Shown piece by piece: positions 15,083 through 23,391 of a DNA stretch of 30,863 nucleotides. A program made the position numbers and the translations under genes. Each line of letters starts with the position of its first letter. Position 1 is the stretch's first letter. Under the pieces are notes generated by a model. It saw only the letters and a list, made by a program, of their open reading frames with translations. It was not told the DNA's origin and searched no databases. Origin of the DNA: Bacteroidota bacterium (GTDB lineage: Bacteria > Bacteroidota > Bacteroidia > Chitinophagales > Chitinophagaceae); assembly GCA_023433265.1 (NCBI GenBank), contig JAEZDR010000158.1, positions 1 to 30,863 on the forward strand. Reading direction: 5' to 3'.

Positions 15083-15975
15083 TGGGTAATGCTGTTCATC
15101 ATATTAATTGCCCCGTTTGCAAAGGGACTCAGCTTGCCGAAGCGCTTCGCGCAGAAGATTTTACTGTAAGCCACGAGAAGTTTGCCATCCTGCACTGTAA
15201 CAATTGCTCTTTTCGCTTTACACAGGACGCCCCCAATGAGCAGGAGATAGGCAGGTATTATAAAAGCAGCGAGTATATTTCCCATACCAATAGCAACAAG
15301 GGTATCATCAACCGCCTGTATCACCTTGTGCGTAATTATACACTCGTTCAAAAAAGAAAACTGGTGCGGTCGGTCACAGGTAAGCAGCAGGGCAATCTGT
15401 TGGATGTAGGAGCAGGCACCGGTTATTTTGCTGCTGAAATGAAAAAGGCAGGTTGGTCTGTAATGGCGCTCGAGCCGGATACGGAAGCAAGACGAAACGC
15501 ACTTGACGAAAACAATGTTTCTGCGGAACCTGTTGAACAACTGTTCCAATTAGCGCCTGGCAGTTTTGATTGCATCACGCTGTGGCATGTATTGGAGCAT
15601 GTGCACGATCTGCACGGTTATATCCAGCAGTTTTATAAGTTACTAAAAGATGACGGCAGCTTGATTATTGCCGTACCCAACTATACCAGTGCCGACGGCG
15701 AAGCCTATGGAAGCAATTGGGCTGCTTACGATGTGCCCCGGCATCTCTGGCATTTCTCACCATCCAGTATGGGTTTATTGATGGCATCGCACAAGTTTCA
15801 GGTAGACGATCACAAACCCATGTGGTTCGATAGCTTTTATGTAAGCATGTTAAGTGAGAAATATAAAGGAGGTGGTATGGTAAGTGCTATATCAAATGGT
15901 TTAAAGAGCAACATTGCCACGAAAGGAGATGCCCGTCTTTGCAGTTCCGTCATCTATATCATCAGCAAGGTTTAG
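15082..15975 (+). CDS. Zinc-ribbon class I SAM-dependent methyltransferase
   Basis: Cytoplasmic methyltransferase of 297 residues with an N-terminal zinc ribbon: C10-P-V-C13 and C39-N-N-C42. The Rossmann fold begins with motif I LDVGAGTGYF (107-116), then acidic VMALEPDTEA (motif II), and ITLWHVLEHVHDLHGY, the motif typical of Methyltransf_23/12 enzymes that act on small molecules, quinones or sugars. The target is unknown. It starts inside the stop codon of the HU-like gene (TAATG), so it is translated coupled to it. Its 3' end overlaps the convergent PNPOx-like gene by four bases. Confidence 0.85.
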   Translation: MGNAVHHINCPVCKGTQLAEALRAEDFTVSHEKFAILHCNNCSFRFTQDAPNEQEIGRYYKSSEYISHTNSNKGIINRLYHLVRNYTLVQKRKLVRSVTGKQQGNLLDVGAGTGYFAAEMKKAGWSVMALEPDTEARRNALDENNVSAEPVEQLFQLAPGSFDCITLWHVLEHVHDLHGYIQQFYKLLKDDGSLIIAVPNYTSADGEAYGSNWAAYDVPRHLWHFSPSSMGLLMASHKFQVDDHKPMWFDSFYVSMLSEKYKGGGMVSAISNGLKSNIATKGDARLCSSVIYIISKV

Positions 15976-16454
15976 TCTTCCCAGCTATGTTGCTTGTGTT
16001 TCCGGTCCAGTATTTCGAACCGGCTTGACTTCTCATCTATTCTTATTCTGAAAATTACACCACGCACTTTCCTTATATCGTTGGGCACAAAAGGCCATTC
16101 GGGAGTTACATGAGCCAGTGCGCTTGCCGTAAACGGTACCATCCGGTTGAGCAGTATTTCAATTCCCTTCATCCTCTCATCTTCATCGTTTATTTCTTCA
16201 AACTTTCCCCAGCATATCACGCTTTTCCAGTTGCTTACATCCCGCAAATCGTCCACCTCAAAGCAAACATCAGGATTTTGTCGCATCATTTGCAGTTTCA
16301 TGCCTTCCATAGAGTGACAGTACACATAACCATCACAATAGGCATACGATATGGGTACCACGTATACCCTCTTATTAGCATAGCAACCTATTCTTCCAAT
16401 TAGTTGCCGGCTGAGCAGTTCATTAACCTCACGGTCGTTTAGGATACCCAACAT
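15972..16454 (-). CDS. Pyridoxamine 5'-phosphate oxidase-like flavin-binding protein
   Basis: Cytoplasmic split-beta-barrel protein of 160 residues of the PNPOx-like/NimA group. MLGILNDREVNELLSRQLIG is the usual 'L....v.elL......grlg' start, followed by VYVVPISYAYCDGYVYCHSM and, later, VCFEVDDLRDVSNWKSVICW and GKFEEINDEDER, all hallmark strands of this group. It likely binds FMN or another flavin; an enzymatic activity cannot be assigned. It is not the PdxH type, as it lacks the long N-terminus and PLP-binding context. Convergent with the methyltransferase gene, overlapping by four bases. Confidence 0.85.
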   Translation of the reverse strand: MLGILNDREVNELLSRQLIGRIGCYANKRVYVVPISYAYCDGYVYCHSMEGMKLQMMRQNPDVCFEVDDLRDVSNWKSVICWGKFEEINDEDERMKGIEILLNRMVPFTASALAHVTPEWPFVPNDIRKVRGVIFRIRIDEKSSRFEILDRKHKQHSWED

Positions 16455-16588
16455 AGTATTTGGTTTTGGATAAAGCTAGTGGAGCCGGGACAAAAAATAT
16501 ATGACCAACGTCAATTAATAACGAAAACTGATATTGCCCGCCTTTAGCTAATTAACGCTTCTTTATCAGCAAATGAAGGTTACAGTTC

Positions 16589-16596
16589 TACTTTTG
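16589..16596 (+). promoter_or_regulatory. -7 promoter box at the head of the polysaccharide block one
   Basis: TACTTTTG matches TAnnTTTG exactly and ends 7 bases before a GTG (16604). Bases 16455-16603 are otherwise AT-rich and gene-free. The position would give a leaderless or nearly leaderless mRNA for the next gene, or favour the TTG start 11 codons further on. Confidence 0.5.
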
Positions 16597-16603
16597 TAAT
16601 TAC

Positions 16604-17809
16604 GTGCCTACTATTCCTAATAACCAATGTACCTGGTTGCTGAAAACCTGTATCTCCAGCATTTTATTGCTGTTTTGCCTTTGCGTGCAGGCACAGGATA
16701 TTACCGGGGTGTGGCGAGGCACATTCGTATCAGGCCTTGGCGAATCGAAGCAGCGTTACAAGTACGAGGTTCAGATAGAGAATAAACCCAATAATGCTTT
16801 AGGAGGGGTAACCTATTCCTACAGGACTACCATATTTTATGGGAAATCTTCGTTGCAGGGCATTTTCATGAAGAAGGATAAATCGGTCATTATTAAGGAG
16901 AACCGGCTGTTGGACGTAAAAATCCTTGATGGTAGCGATGCCTGTTTGATGACCTGCTATTTAGATTATTCTAAAAACGGGAACGTTGAAGTTCTTGAAG
17001 GCACTTTTTCAAGCGTGAATATAAAAGACCAATCGGAATGTGGTTCGGGCAGTGTTTACCTCGAGAGGGTAGAGGAGTCTGAATTTAAGAAAGAAGACTT
17101 TGTAATTAAATACGAACAGCGCAAGAAAGCTGAAGCCGCGAAGCTTGCAGCAAAAAAAGCGGTTGCCAAAACTGCATTGCCAAAAAAAACGGTTGCATCC
17201 AAGCCTGTTGCAACTGTAAAACCTAAGCCTAAGACACCAGTGCCGGTTGCAAAAAAGCCGGTGGTTAAGCCCAGGCAACCGGTTGTAGCAAAAGCCCCGG
17301 CATCAGGGTCGAAAAAAGTTACTCAGCCCGTTATTGCTCCTTCTACAGCGGGTGTTAATAGGGAATCCATTAAGGTAGAGCCGCTTGCTCCCCCGGAGCC
17401 TTTAATAGTGCCTGAAGTAAAACAGGACATACCGGTAAAGAAAGTTGAAACACCGGGAGTGCTCAAGAATAGGGAAAACAGTCTCGTGCGGAAACTGGTA
17501 ACCCGTTCAGCCGATATCAGGATCGAGCTCTACGACAATGGGGAGATAGATAACGACACCATCAGTGTTTACCATAACCATACAATCATAGTAAATAAGA
17601 AAAGGCTTAACCATGAGCCTATTGTTATTAACCTTACCGCTGCGGCCAGCCAGCCCGTTCACGAATTTGTAATGGTGGCAGAAAACATGGGCCTTATTCC
17701 ACCCAATACAGCGCTTATGGTGATAACCACCGGAGGTAAGCGCTATGAGCTTTACCTTGTTTCCACAGAGGAAAAGAACGCCAAAGTCGTAATTGAATAT
17801 CAGCCTTAA
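16604..17809 (+). CDS. Secreted Lys/Pro-rich protein of unknown function
   Basis: A 401-residue exported protein that I cannot assign to a named function. Layout: signal peptide (about 1-30, LLKTCISSILLLFCLCVQAQ-D), an N-terminal beta domain starting DITGVWRGTFVSG (lipocalin-like 'GVWxG' opening, to about 165), a low-complexity linker (about 174-245) of Lys, Pro, Ala and Val, and a C-terminal beta domain (about 299-401) with SADIRIELYDNGEIDNDTIS, likely a Chitinophagaceae secreted-protein module. The linker looks like a flexible periplasmic or surface spacer. GTG 16604 is the given start; TTG 16637 is an alternative that also retains the signal peptide. It precedes the PKD/CHU_C gene by 68 bp in the same direction and may belong to the polysaccharide block. 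Confidence 0.72.
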   Translation: MPTIPNNQCTWLLKTCISSILLLFCLCVQAQDITGVWRGTFVSGLGESKQRYKYEVQIENKPNNALGGVTYSYRTTIFYGKSSLQGIFMKKDKSVIIKENRLLDVKILDGSDACLMTCYLDYSKNGNVEVLEGTFSSVNIKDQSECGSGSVYLERVEESEFKKEDFVIKYEQRKKAEAAKLAAKKAVAKTALPKKTVASKPVATVKPKPKTPVPVAKKPVVKPRQPVVAKAPASGSKKVTQPVIAPSTAGVNRESIKVEPLAPPEPLIVPEVKQDIPVKKVETPGVLKNRENSLVRKLVTRSADIRIELYDNGEIDNDTISVYHNHTIIVNKKRLNHEPIVINLTAAASQPVHEFVMVAENMGLIPPNTALMVITTGGKRYELYLVSTEEKNAKVVIEYQP

Positions 17810-17877
17810 ACAGCAGTTCTCTCTTCCGGGTTTAGCCTTTTATTAATAAATGGCACACATCTAGATATTAGTGCTGC

Positions 17878-20139
17878 ATGTGTGGCAGGGTTTGCATCGT
17901 GATAATAATATGGTTACTAGGTTTAAATACCCAATTGAAGGCACAGATATGCCAGGGAAGCCTTGGGGATCCTATTATTAATATAACCTTCGGTTCAGGA
18001 GCTAATCCCGGGCCTTCCATGCCGGCTGCAACAACAAATTACCAGTACGTTACTACTTCCTGTCCAAATGACGGACAGTATACACTAACCAATTACACCA
18101 GTAAGTGTTTCGATAGCACCTGGTACACGGTTGAAGATCATACAACCGATGATAACGGCTATTTCATGCTTGTAAATGCAAGCTTCGATCCTGGCCAGTT
18201 TTACCTGGATACAGTGAAGGGCCTTTGCGCAGGCAGCACCTATGAATTTGCGGCCTGGCTGGTAAACGTCAAGAAGCCTGTTCTTTGCTGGGGCGCCACT
18301 ACCATCATCAATCCAAATATTACTTTCACCATTGAATCCACCAATGGCTCTGTGCTGCAGAGTTACAACACAGGTGAAGTAATAGCGGGCAATACCAGCG
18401 CTGAGTGGCGGCAATATGGATTCTTCTTTACCACACCTGCAGGCATAACTGATGTAGTTGTACGGATGGTAAACAATGCACCGGGAGGCTGTGGTAACGA
18501 CCTGGGCCTGGATGATATAACATTCCGCCCCTGTGGTCCAAAGGTTACTTCTTACATAGAAGGTTCCACTAGAATTGAGGATAGCATTTGCCAGGGTACT
18601 AACAGGACTTACAACCTGAAAGCAGAGGTTTCGCCGGGTTACAACAATCCAAGTTTTCAGTGGCAATCGCAGGCAGCCGATAGTAGCTGGAATGATATCA
18701 CGGGTGCAAACGCACTTACGCTTAATGTAGGTATTGATTCTTCTTTCTCACCTGGTGTATATAATTACAGGTTGGTTGTGGCAGAATATGGCAATCTTGC
18801 TTCCACCACATGCCGGGTAGCTTCGCAGCAAATCAAGCTCATTGTTGTACCCGGGCCTATTGCGGATTATGGAATAAGTGGCACCAACTTCAATTGCGCA
18901 AATAACACCATAACATTTTACGATTCGTCAACAATTGCAGTGGGTACTATTACTAAATGGACCTGGGATGCGGGGGATAACACTGCTCCGGTCACGAACC
19001 CGAATAATGAGCCGTTTAAGCACGTTTTTGCCAATCCAGGTCACTACTCGGTTAAGCTTACGGTAGAATCTTCTAACGGATGCACGGCAAGTAAGGTGAA
19101 GCCGGTTGAAATTGATTCAGCAGCCAAGATCGATTTTACCTATTCTACTGTTTGCCAAAACAACTTTACTTTCTTTAATCCAACACTAACTTTCGACAGC
19201 ACGGCTGATGTTGAATATCACTGGGATTTTGGTGACCCAGAGTCTGGCTCTGCAAATATTTCTGATATCAAAACGGCTTCCCATATTTTCACCCAGCTTA
19301 AACCATACACTGTTACACTTACGGCTAGCACAAATGCAGGCTGTTCAGCAACGGTATCCAAAACGATTCCTGTAGTACATCCGCAGCCACAGGCTTCTTT
19401 TGTAGCAGATTCTACCACAATATGCCAGGGCGGTAACATCCGCTTCACGAGCACAAGTAATGGCGAAGGTTCCACCGTAGCCAGCCAGTTCTGGAGTTTT
19501 GGCGATGGCAATGCCTCGTCTGAGGTAAATCCAAGTCATACCTATGCAGCTAGCGGCAACCTAATCGCATCGCTTTATGTCGTTAATAGCCTGGGATGTG
19601 TAAGTAATACATACACCGACACCATAACTGTGAACGCAAAGCCTAAACTGGATGCAGGGCTGGATGTTCATGTAATTGCAGGGGCGTCTGCCACCTTGCA
19701 GCCAAAGGTTTCACCTGATGCTTCTTCTTTTGTTTGGCAGCCGTCCACATTCCTGTCAGATGCCAATGCACAAAGCCCTGTTTGCACTCCACAGCAGGAC
19801 ATTTTATACCGGCTTACAGTTACCAATGCAAACGGTTGTGAAGCTTCTGATGAACTAATGGTAAGGATTTTGCAAAATATTGTTGTTCCCAACGCTTTTT
19901 CTCCTAATAATGATGGGGTTAACGATAAATGGGAAATACAAAACCTAAAGGATTATCCTTTGAACAAGATCAGAATTTTCAACAGGCAGGGGGTGATGGT
20001 GTACGAGGCATACAACTATGCAGCGCCTTGGGATGGAACTGTAAACGGTAAACCTATGCCCGTGGGGGTTTATTATTACGTGGTTGAACCAGGGCAGGGT
20101 ATAAAGCCATTGACGGGCAGCCTTACCTTATTACGATAG
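17878..20139 (+). CDS. PKD-repeat surface protein with type IX secretion (CHU_C) C-terminal domain
   Basis: A 753-residue exported cell-surface protein. Signal peptide 1-22 (cleavage after QLKA). An N-terminal lectin-like beta domain runs to about 215 and has several Cys. A cysteine-containing Ig-like stretch follows. Then come three PKD-type domains at about 328-412, 415-500 and 504-585 with the hallmark WDAGDN, YHWDFGDPESG and FWSFGDGNAS strands, and a further Ig-like region to about 668. The last roughly 80 residues are the gliding-motility C-terminal (CHU_C) domain: VPNAFSPNNDGVNDKWEI, IFNRQGVMVYEA and a closing VGVYYYVVE, the type B sorting signal of the type IX secretion system. Encoded immediately upstream (33 bp) of wza, hence probably coexpressed with the export machinery; possibly an adhesin. 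Confidence 0.88.
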   Translation: MCGRVCIVIIIWLLGLNTQLKAQICQGSLGDPIINITFGSGANPGPSMPAATTNYQYVTTSCPNDGQYTLTNYTSKCFDSTWYTVEDHTTDDNGYFMLVNASFDPGQFYLDTVKGLCAGSTYEFAAWLVNVKKPVLCWGATTIINPNITFTIESTNGSVLQSYNTGEVIAGNTSAEWRQYGFFFTTPAGITDVVVRMVNNAPGGCGNDLGLDDITFRPCGPKVTSYIEGSTRIEDSICQGTNRTYNLKAEVSPGYNNPSFQWQSQAADSSWNDITGANALTLNVGIDSSFSPGVYNYRLVVAEYGNLASTTCRVASQQIKLIVVPGPIADYGISGTNFNCANNTITFYDSSTIAVGTITKWTWDAGDNTAPVTNPNNEPFKHVFANPGHYSVKLTVESSNGCTASKVKPVEIDSAAKIDFTYSTVCQNNFTFFNPTLTFDSTADVEYHWDFGDPESGSANISDIKTASHIFTQLKPYTVTLTASTNAGCSATVSKTIPVVHPQPQASFVADSTTICQGGNIRFTSTSNGEGSTVASQFWSFGDGNASSEVNPSHTYAASGNLIASLYVVNSLGCVSNTYTDTITVNAKPKLDAGLDVHVIAGASATLQPKVSPDASSFVWQPSTFLSDANAQSPVCTPQQDILYRLTVTNANGCEASDELMVRILQNIVVPNAFSPNNDGVNDKWEIQNLKDYPLNKIRIFNRQGVMVYEAYNYAAPWDGTVNGKPMPVGVYYYVVEPGQGIKPLTGSLTLLR

Positions 20140-20171
20140 GATTTTTATTAGACTACTATAACAGACAAACA

Positions 20172-20960
20172 GTGAGTACATATCTTATTAGACGATCCAT
20201 TTTGTTCCTGGCGTTTGCGCCTCTGTTGTTCGCATCCTGCGTAAACACAAAAAAAGCAAGATATTTTAATGACCTGAAAAATAGCGCTTCTGCTGAGCAA
20301 TACACGGAGCCGCTTATACAGGCAAACGACCAGTTAAGCATCACGGTAACCAGTATAAATCCCGAAGCAACTGAGGTGTTTAATAAACCAAACCAATCAG
20401 TTATAGCAGCTTCCAGTGGAACCGGTGTGAGCGCCATAACTACCGGTTACCTGGTGGACCAGGAGGGCAACATTGTCTTCCCAATCGTAGGCAGGGTAAG
20501 GGCTACAGGCAAAACACTCAAGCAGCTGAGCGATACTTTGGCAACCATATTGCAAGAGAAGAAGCTGATACTTGATCCAATCGTTACGGTAAGGATCATG
20601 AATTTCAGGGTTACCATTCTTGGTGAGGTTGGAAGGCCCACAGTGGTGAATGTTCCTCATGGGAAAATTTCGTTGTTGGAAGCACTGGGTATGGCTGGCG
20701 ATGCCACGGTATACGCTAAACGTGACAACGTATTGTTGATAAGAGTGGAGAATGGAGAAAAAACAGTGAGAAGAATAAACTTAAACGATGGCTCTTTTGT
20801 GGCTTCTTCGCCTTACTACTACCTGAAACCCAATGATGTAATTTATGTAGAAGCTGGGAAGGCGCGCATTGCAGCCACCAGCGAACTAAGGCAGAACCTG
20901 CCGGCTATATTAAGTGGGTTATCGTTTTTGGCAATAATACTAGATAGATTAACAAGATAA
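20172..20960 (+). CDS. wza: Polysaccharide export outer-membrane lipoprotein, Wza-like
   Basis: Outer-membrane lipoprotein of 262 residues that forms the export channel for capsule/exopolysaccharide, working with the Wzc-like partner encoded 5 bp downstream. The signal peptide has a lipobox LLFASC with lipidated C23. The poly_export domain spans about 40-130 (YTEPLIQANDQLSITVTSIN, then GYLVDQEGNIVFPIVGRVRA, a typical 'G.i.fP.iG.i...G.t'), and an SLBB domain follows at about 140-190 (FRVTILGEVGRPTVVNVPHG). A C-terminal hydrophobic helix (LPAILSGLSFLAIILDRL) is seen in this family in Bacteroidota. The start is a GTG at 20172; no ATG is present nearby. Much smaller than E. coli Wza (379) but normal for Bacteroidota. 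Confidence 0.9.
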   Translation: MSTYLIRRSILFLAFAPLLFASCVNTKKARYFNDLKNSASAEQYTEPLIQANDQLSITVTSINPEATEVFNKPNQSVIAASSGTGVSAITTGYLVDQEGNIVFPIVGRVRATGKTLKQLSDTLATILQEKKLILDPIVTVRIMNFRVTILGEVGRPTVVNVPHGKISLLEALGMAGDATVYAKRDNVLLIRVENGEKTVRRINLNDGSFVASSPYYYLKPNDVIYVEAGKARIAATSELRQNLPAILSGLSFLAIILDRLTR

Positions 20961-20965
20961 GATTT

Positions 20966-23233
20966 ATGAAGAACCAAGTTAAACCCCAGGAACCTTCTTT
21001 GATTGAGGATATCAGTCATAAGTATATCCCGTACTGGCCACTATTTGTTATACTGCTCATTCCATGTTTAGCTTTAGCATTGGCCTACCTGAAATACCGC
21101 GTTCCGGAGTACGAAGTGAAAGCGACGATCGAAGTGAAGGACGAGAAGAAAGGTATCGACGAAGACCGCATTACGACCAATATTAATATGCTCGCCACTA
21201 AGAGCGTGGTGGAAAATGAAGTTGAAATTCTGCGCTCGCGCCGGTTTATGGATTCGGTAGTACGTAGTTTATACCTGTATGCACCCATTTCGCAGGAAGG
21301 GGAGCAGAAAAGTGTTTCTGCTTATGTGTCTTCGCCTATCAACATCGAAGTGGCAGAACCTCAAAGCCTGAATGAAGTAGAGAAAACTTATTTCACCTAC
21401 GACTTTAATAAGCAGCTCGTTACAGTGGGTAATAAGTCTTATCCCCTTAACCAATGGGTGTATGTTGTAAATAACAAACTCAGGTTTGTAAAGAATACAA
21501 AGTTCAGGGAGTCAACAAAAGACAAACTCTATTTCCGGTTGGTAAAGCCGCATAAGGTAACGGGTGGTTTGCTTGCTGCATTGGATGTAAGCGCAGTGGG
21601 AAAAACCTCAAGCATCATCAACATTACTTTTAAGGACAATGTACCTCCGCGCGGAGAGGATGTTGTAAATGAATTGATTTCTAAGTACAATACGGCCGGC
21701 ATCGAATATAAAACCCAACTGGCTAAGAACACATTGGAGTATCTTGACAGGAGTATTGCAAGGGTAGCTGGACAACTCAACAATGCAGAAAAGAAGATTC
21801 AGGTTTATCGTGCCAGGGAAGGCGTTGTAAACCTCACGGACCAAAGCCGTTTGGTGCTCCAGAATGTTGCCATGAACGATCAGAAGCTCGCGGAACTAAA
21901 CATGCAGCTTTCTGTATTAGACCAGGTAGAAAATTATGTACAGGCAAAAGACGGCGCAGCACGTATCGTTCCTTCTACATTCGGAGTAAACGATCCACTC
22001 TTGCTCAAACTGCTTGAACGCCTGTATGAAGCAGAAATACAGCATGAAAAACTTAAGCAAACAACCGGCGAAAACAATCCATCGGTAAAAACGCTCGCCA
22101 ACCAGGTGCAGTCCCTTAAGCCGGCAATTCTTGAAAACATCAGGAATCATCGGGCTAGTTTGGAAGCAGGAAAAGCAAATCTTTCCAATACAAACAGTGC
22201 ATACAACACAGTCCTCGGATCGCTTCCTGAAAAAGAGCGTCAGTTGGTGGATGTAAGCAGGGACCAGGCAATTATAAAAGAGACCTACAATTTCCTGCTC
22301 AACCAGCGCGAAAAAACAGCGCTCGCTTACTCTGCAAGCATTACCGATACCAAGATTGTGGATCCTGCAAGAGCTTCTGTTTTGCCGGTTAGTCCAAACA
22401 AACCGTACACCATGGGTATGGCCCTCGGTCTTGCACTTATCGGTACGATTGCATTTGTTTTGTGGCGCGATGTACTGAGCAACAAAGTGTTATTCAGGAG
22501 CGAAATTGATAGGTCCACTACCACCCCGGTAATTGGTGAGGTGTCCTACTATGGCAAGTCAAGAAAAAACCCGCTCGAAGCCTTCAGTAACCTTGCTATC
22601 CAGGACGAAATAAGGCAGATGAGCATTGCTGCTGGCCTATTAAGTAAGGGGAACACAGTTAAAAAACTTTTGATTACATCGGGTGAGGCAGGCGCAGGAA
22701 AATCCTTCCTCAGTATCAATCTTGCATATAACCTTGCACAGGCAGGCAAGAAGGTGGCTTTACTTGACATGAACCTTCGGGATCCGAAGTTGTCTTCCAC
22801 GTTCAAAATGGGAGAAGCCAAAGGCATTGCTGATTACCTGGAGTCGAAAGCCACTGTCACTGAGATTACCAGGAAAACAGAATACAATAATCTTTACGTG
22901 ATCCCGGCCGGGACAGTGGCAGCCAATTCAACGCCTATGCTGTTGAATGGCGGTCTTGAAAAACTAATGAATGAACTTTCCGGGGAATATGATTTCATTG
23001 TAATGGACACTGCGGCAGTGTACCCGGCAACGGATGCCTATTTACTTTCAGAATTGTCAGATGCTACATTCTATGCTACCAGGCATAGGCACACTCCAAA
23101 AGCCGCCGTTAAAAAGCTGGATGAATCTACAAGGTTGAAGCCGCTAAAGAACCTCTCTGTGGTGTTCAACGGCATTAAGGAGAGAGGAATGTTTATAAAA
23201 ATGAAAGGATTCGGTTACGGATCTGCCACATAG
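20966..23233 (+). CDS. Wzc-like polysaccharide chain-length/BY-kinase protein with degenerate motifs
   Basis: Inner-membrane polysaccharide co-polymerase fused to a bacterial tyrosine-kinase domain, 755 residues. Wzz-type N-terminus with TM1 at about 23-43 (PLFVILLIPCLALALAYL), a periplasmic coiled-coil/GNVR-like region to about 470, TM2 about 481-500, and the ATPase domain from about 530. Walker A is intact (TSGEAGAGKS, 571-580), Walker B is FIVMDTAAV (677-685). Two features are degenerate. The Walker A' motif reads D601-M-N-L-R605, where BY-kinases normally have DxDxR, and the EX2RX2R oligomerisation helix appears as DEIRQMS (547-553) lacking the second Arg. The final 25 residues hold a single Tyr (Y751), not the usual Tyr cluster. 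Probably regulates chain length; kinase activity is doubtful. Five bp after wza. Confidence 0.9.
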   Translation: MKNQVKPQEPSLIEDISHKYIPYWPLFVILLIPCLALALAYLKYRVPEYEVKATIEVKDEKKGIDEDRITTNINMLATKSVVENEVEILRSRRFMDSVVRSLYLYAPISQEGEQKSVSAYVSSPINIEVAEPQSLNEVEKTYFTYDFNKQLVTVGNKSYPLNQWVYVVNNKLRFVKNTKFRESTKDKLYFRLVKPHKVTGGLLAALDVSAVGKTSSIINITFKDNVPPRGEDVVNELISKYNTAGIEYKTQLAKNTLEYLDRSIARVAGQLNNAEKKIQVYRAREGVVNLTDQSRLVLQNVAMNDQKLAELNMQLSVLDQVENYVQAKDGAARIVPSTFGVNDPLLLKLLERLYEAEIQHEKLKQTTGENNPSVKTLANQVQSLKPAILENIRNHRASLEAGKANLSNTNSAYNTVLGSLPEKERQLVDVSRDQAIIKETYNFLLNQREKTALAYSASITDTKIVDPARASVLPVSPNKPYTMGMALGLALIGTIAFVLWRDVLSNKVLFRSEIDRSTTTPVIGEVSYYGKSRKNPLEAFSNLAIQDEIRQMSIAAGLLSKGNTVKKLLITSGEAGAGKSFLSINLAYNLAQAGKKVALLDMNLRDPKLSSTFKMGEAKGIADYLESKATVTEITRKTEYNNLYVIPAGTVAANSTPMLLNGGLEKLMNELSGEYDFIVMDTAAVYPATDAYLLSELSDATFYATRHRHTPKAAVKKLDESTRLKPLKNLSVVFNGIKERGMFIKMKGFGYGSAT

Positions 23234-23248
23234 TTTAGTCAGGGGTTT

Positions 23249-23287
23249 AAAAAAAGGAAGAGCCGGGCTATGCCCGGCCTTTTTTTT
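23249..23287 (+). terminator. Intrinsic terminator closing the wza-wzc block
   Basis: Stem GCCGGGC / GCCCGGC (23262-23268 and 23272-23278) with loop TAT, followed by eight T residues (23280-23287). A preceding run of seven A residues (23249-23255) would let it work on the minus strand too, facing the leftward transglutaminase gene. The stem begins 29 bases after the stop codon of the Wzc-like gene. Confidence 0.9.
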
Positions 23288-23391
23288 GTATTCATTTACT
23301 CAATTAAGATTGTAACCATTAGATTAATCCTTTAGCGGGTTCATATAGTTTACTGCGTTTCAATCCCGGCACAAACAGCATCCGGTATGTA

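Noticed and set aside
16012..16030. TTCGAACC-like tRNA T-loop sequence
   Set aside because: It lies in the PNPOx-like coding sequence and no acceptor or anticodon stems can be formed around it.
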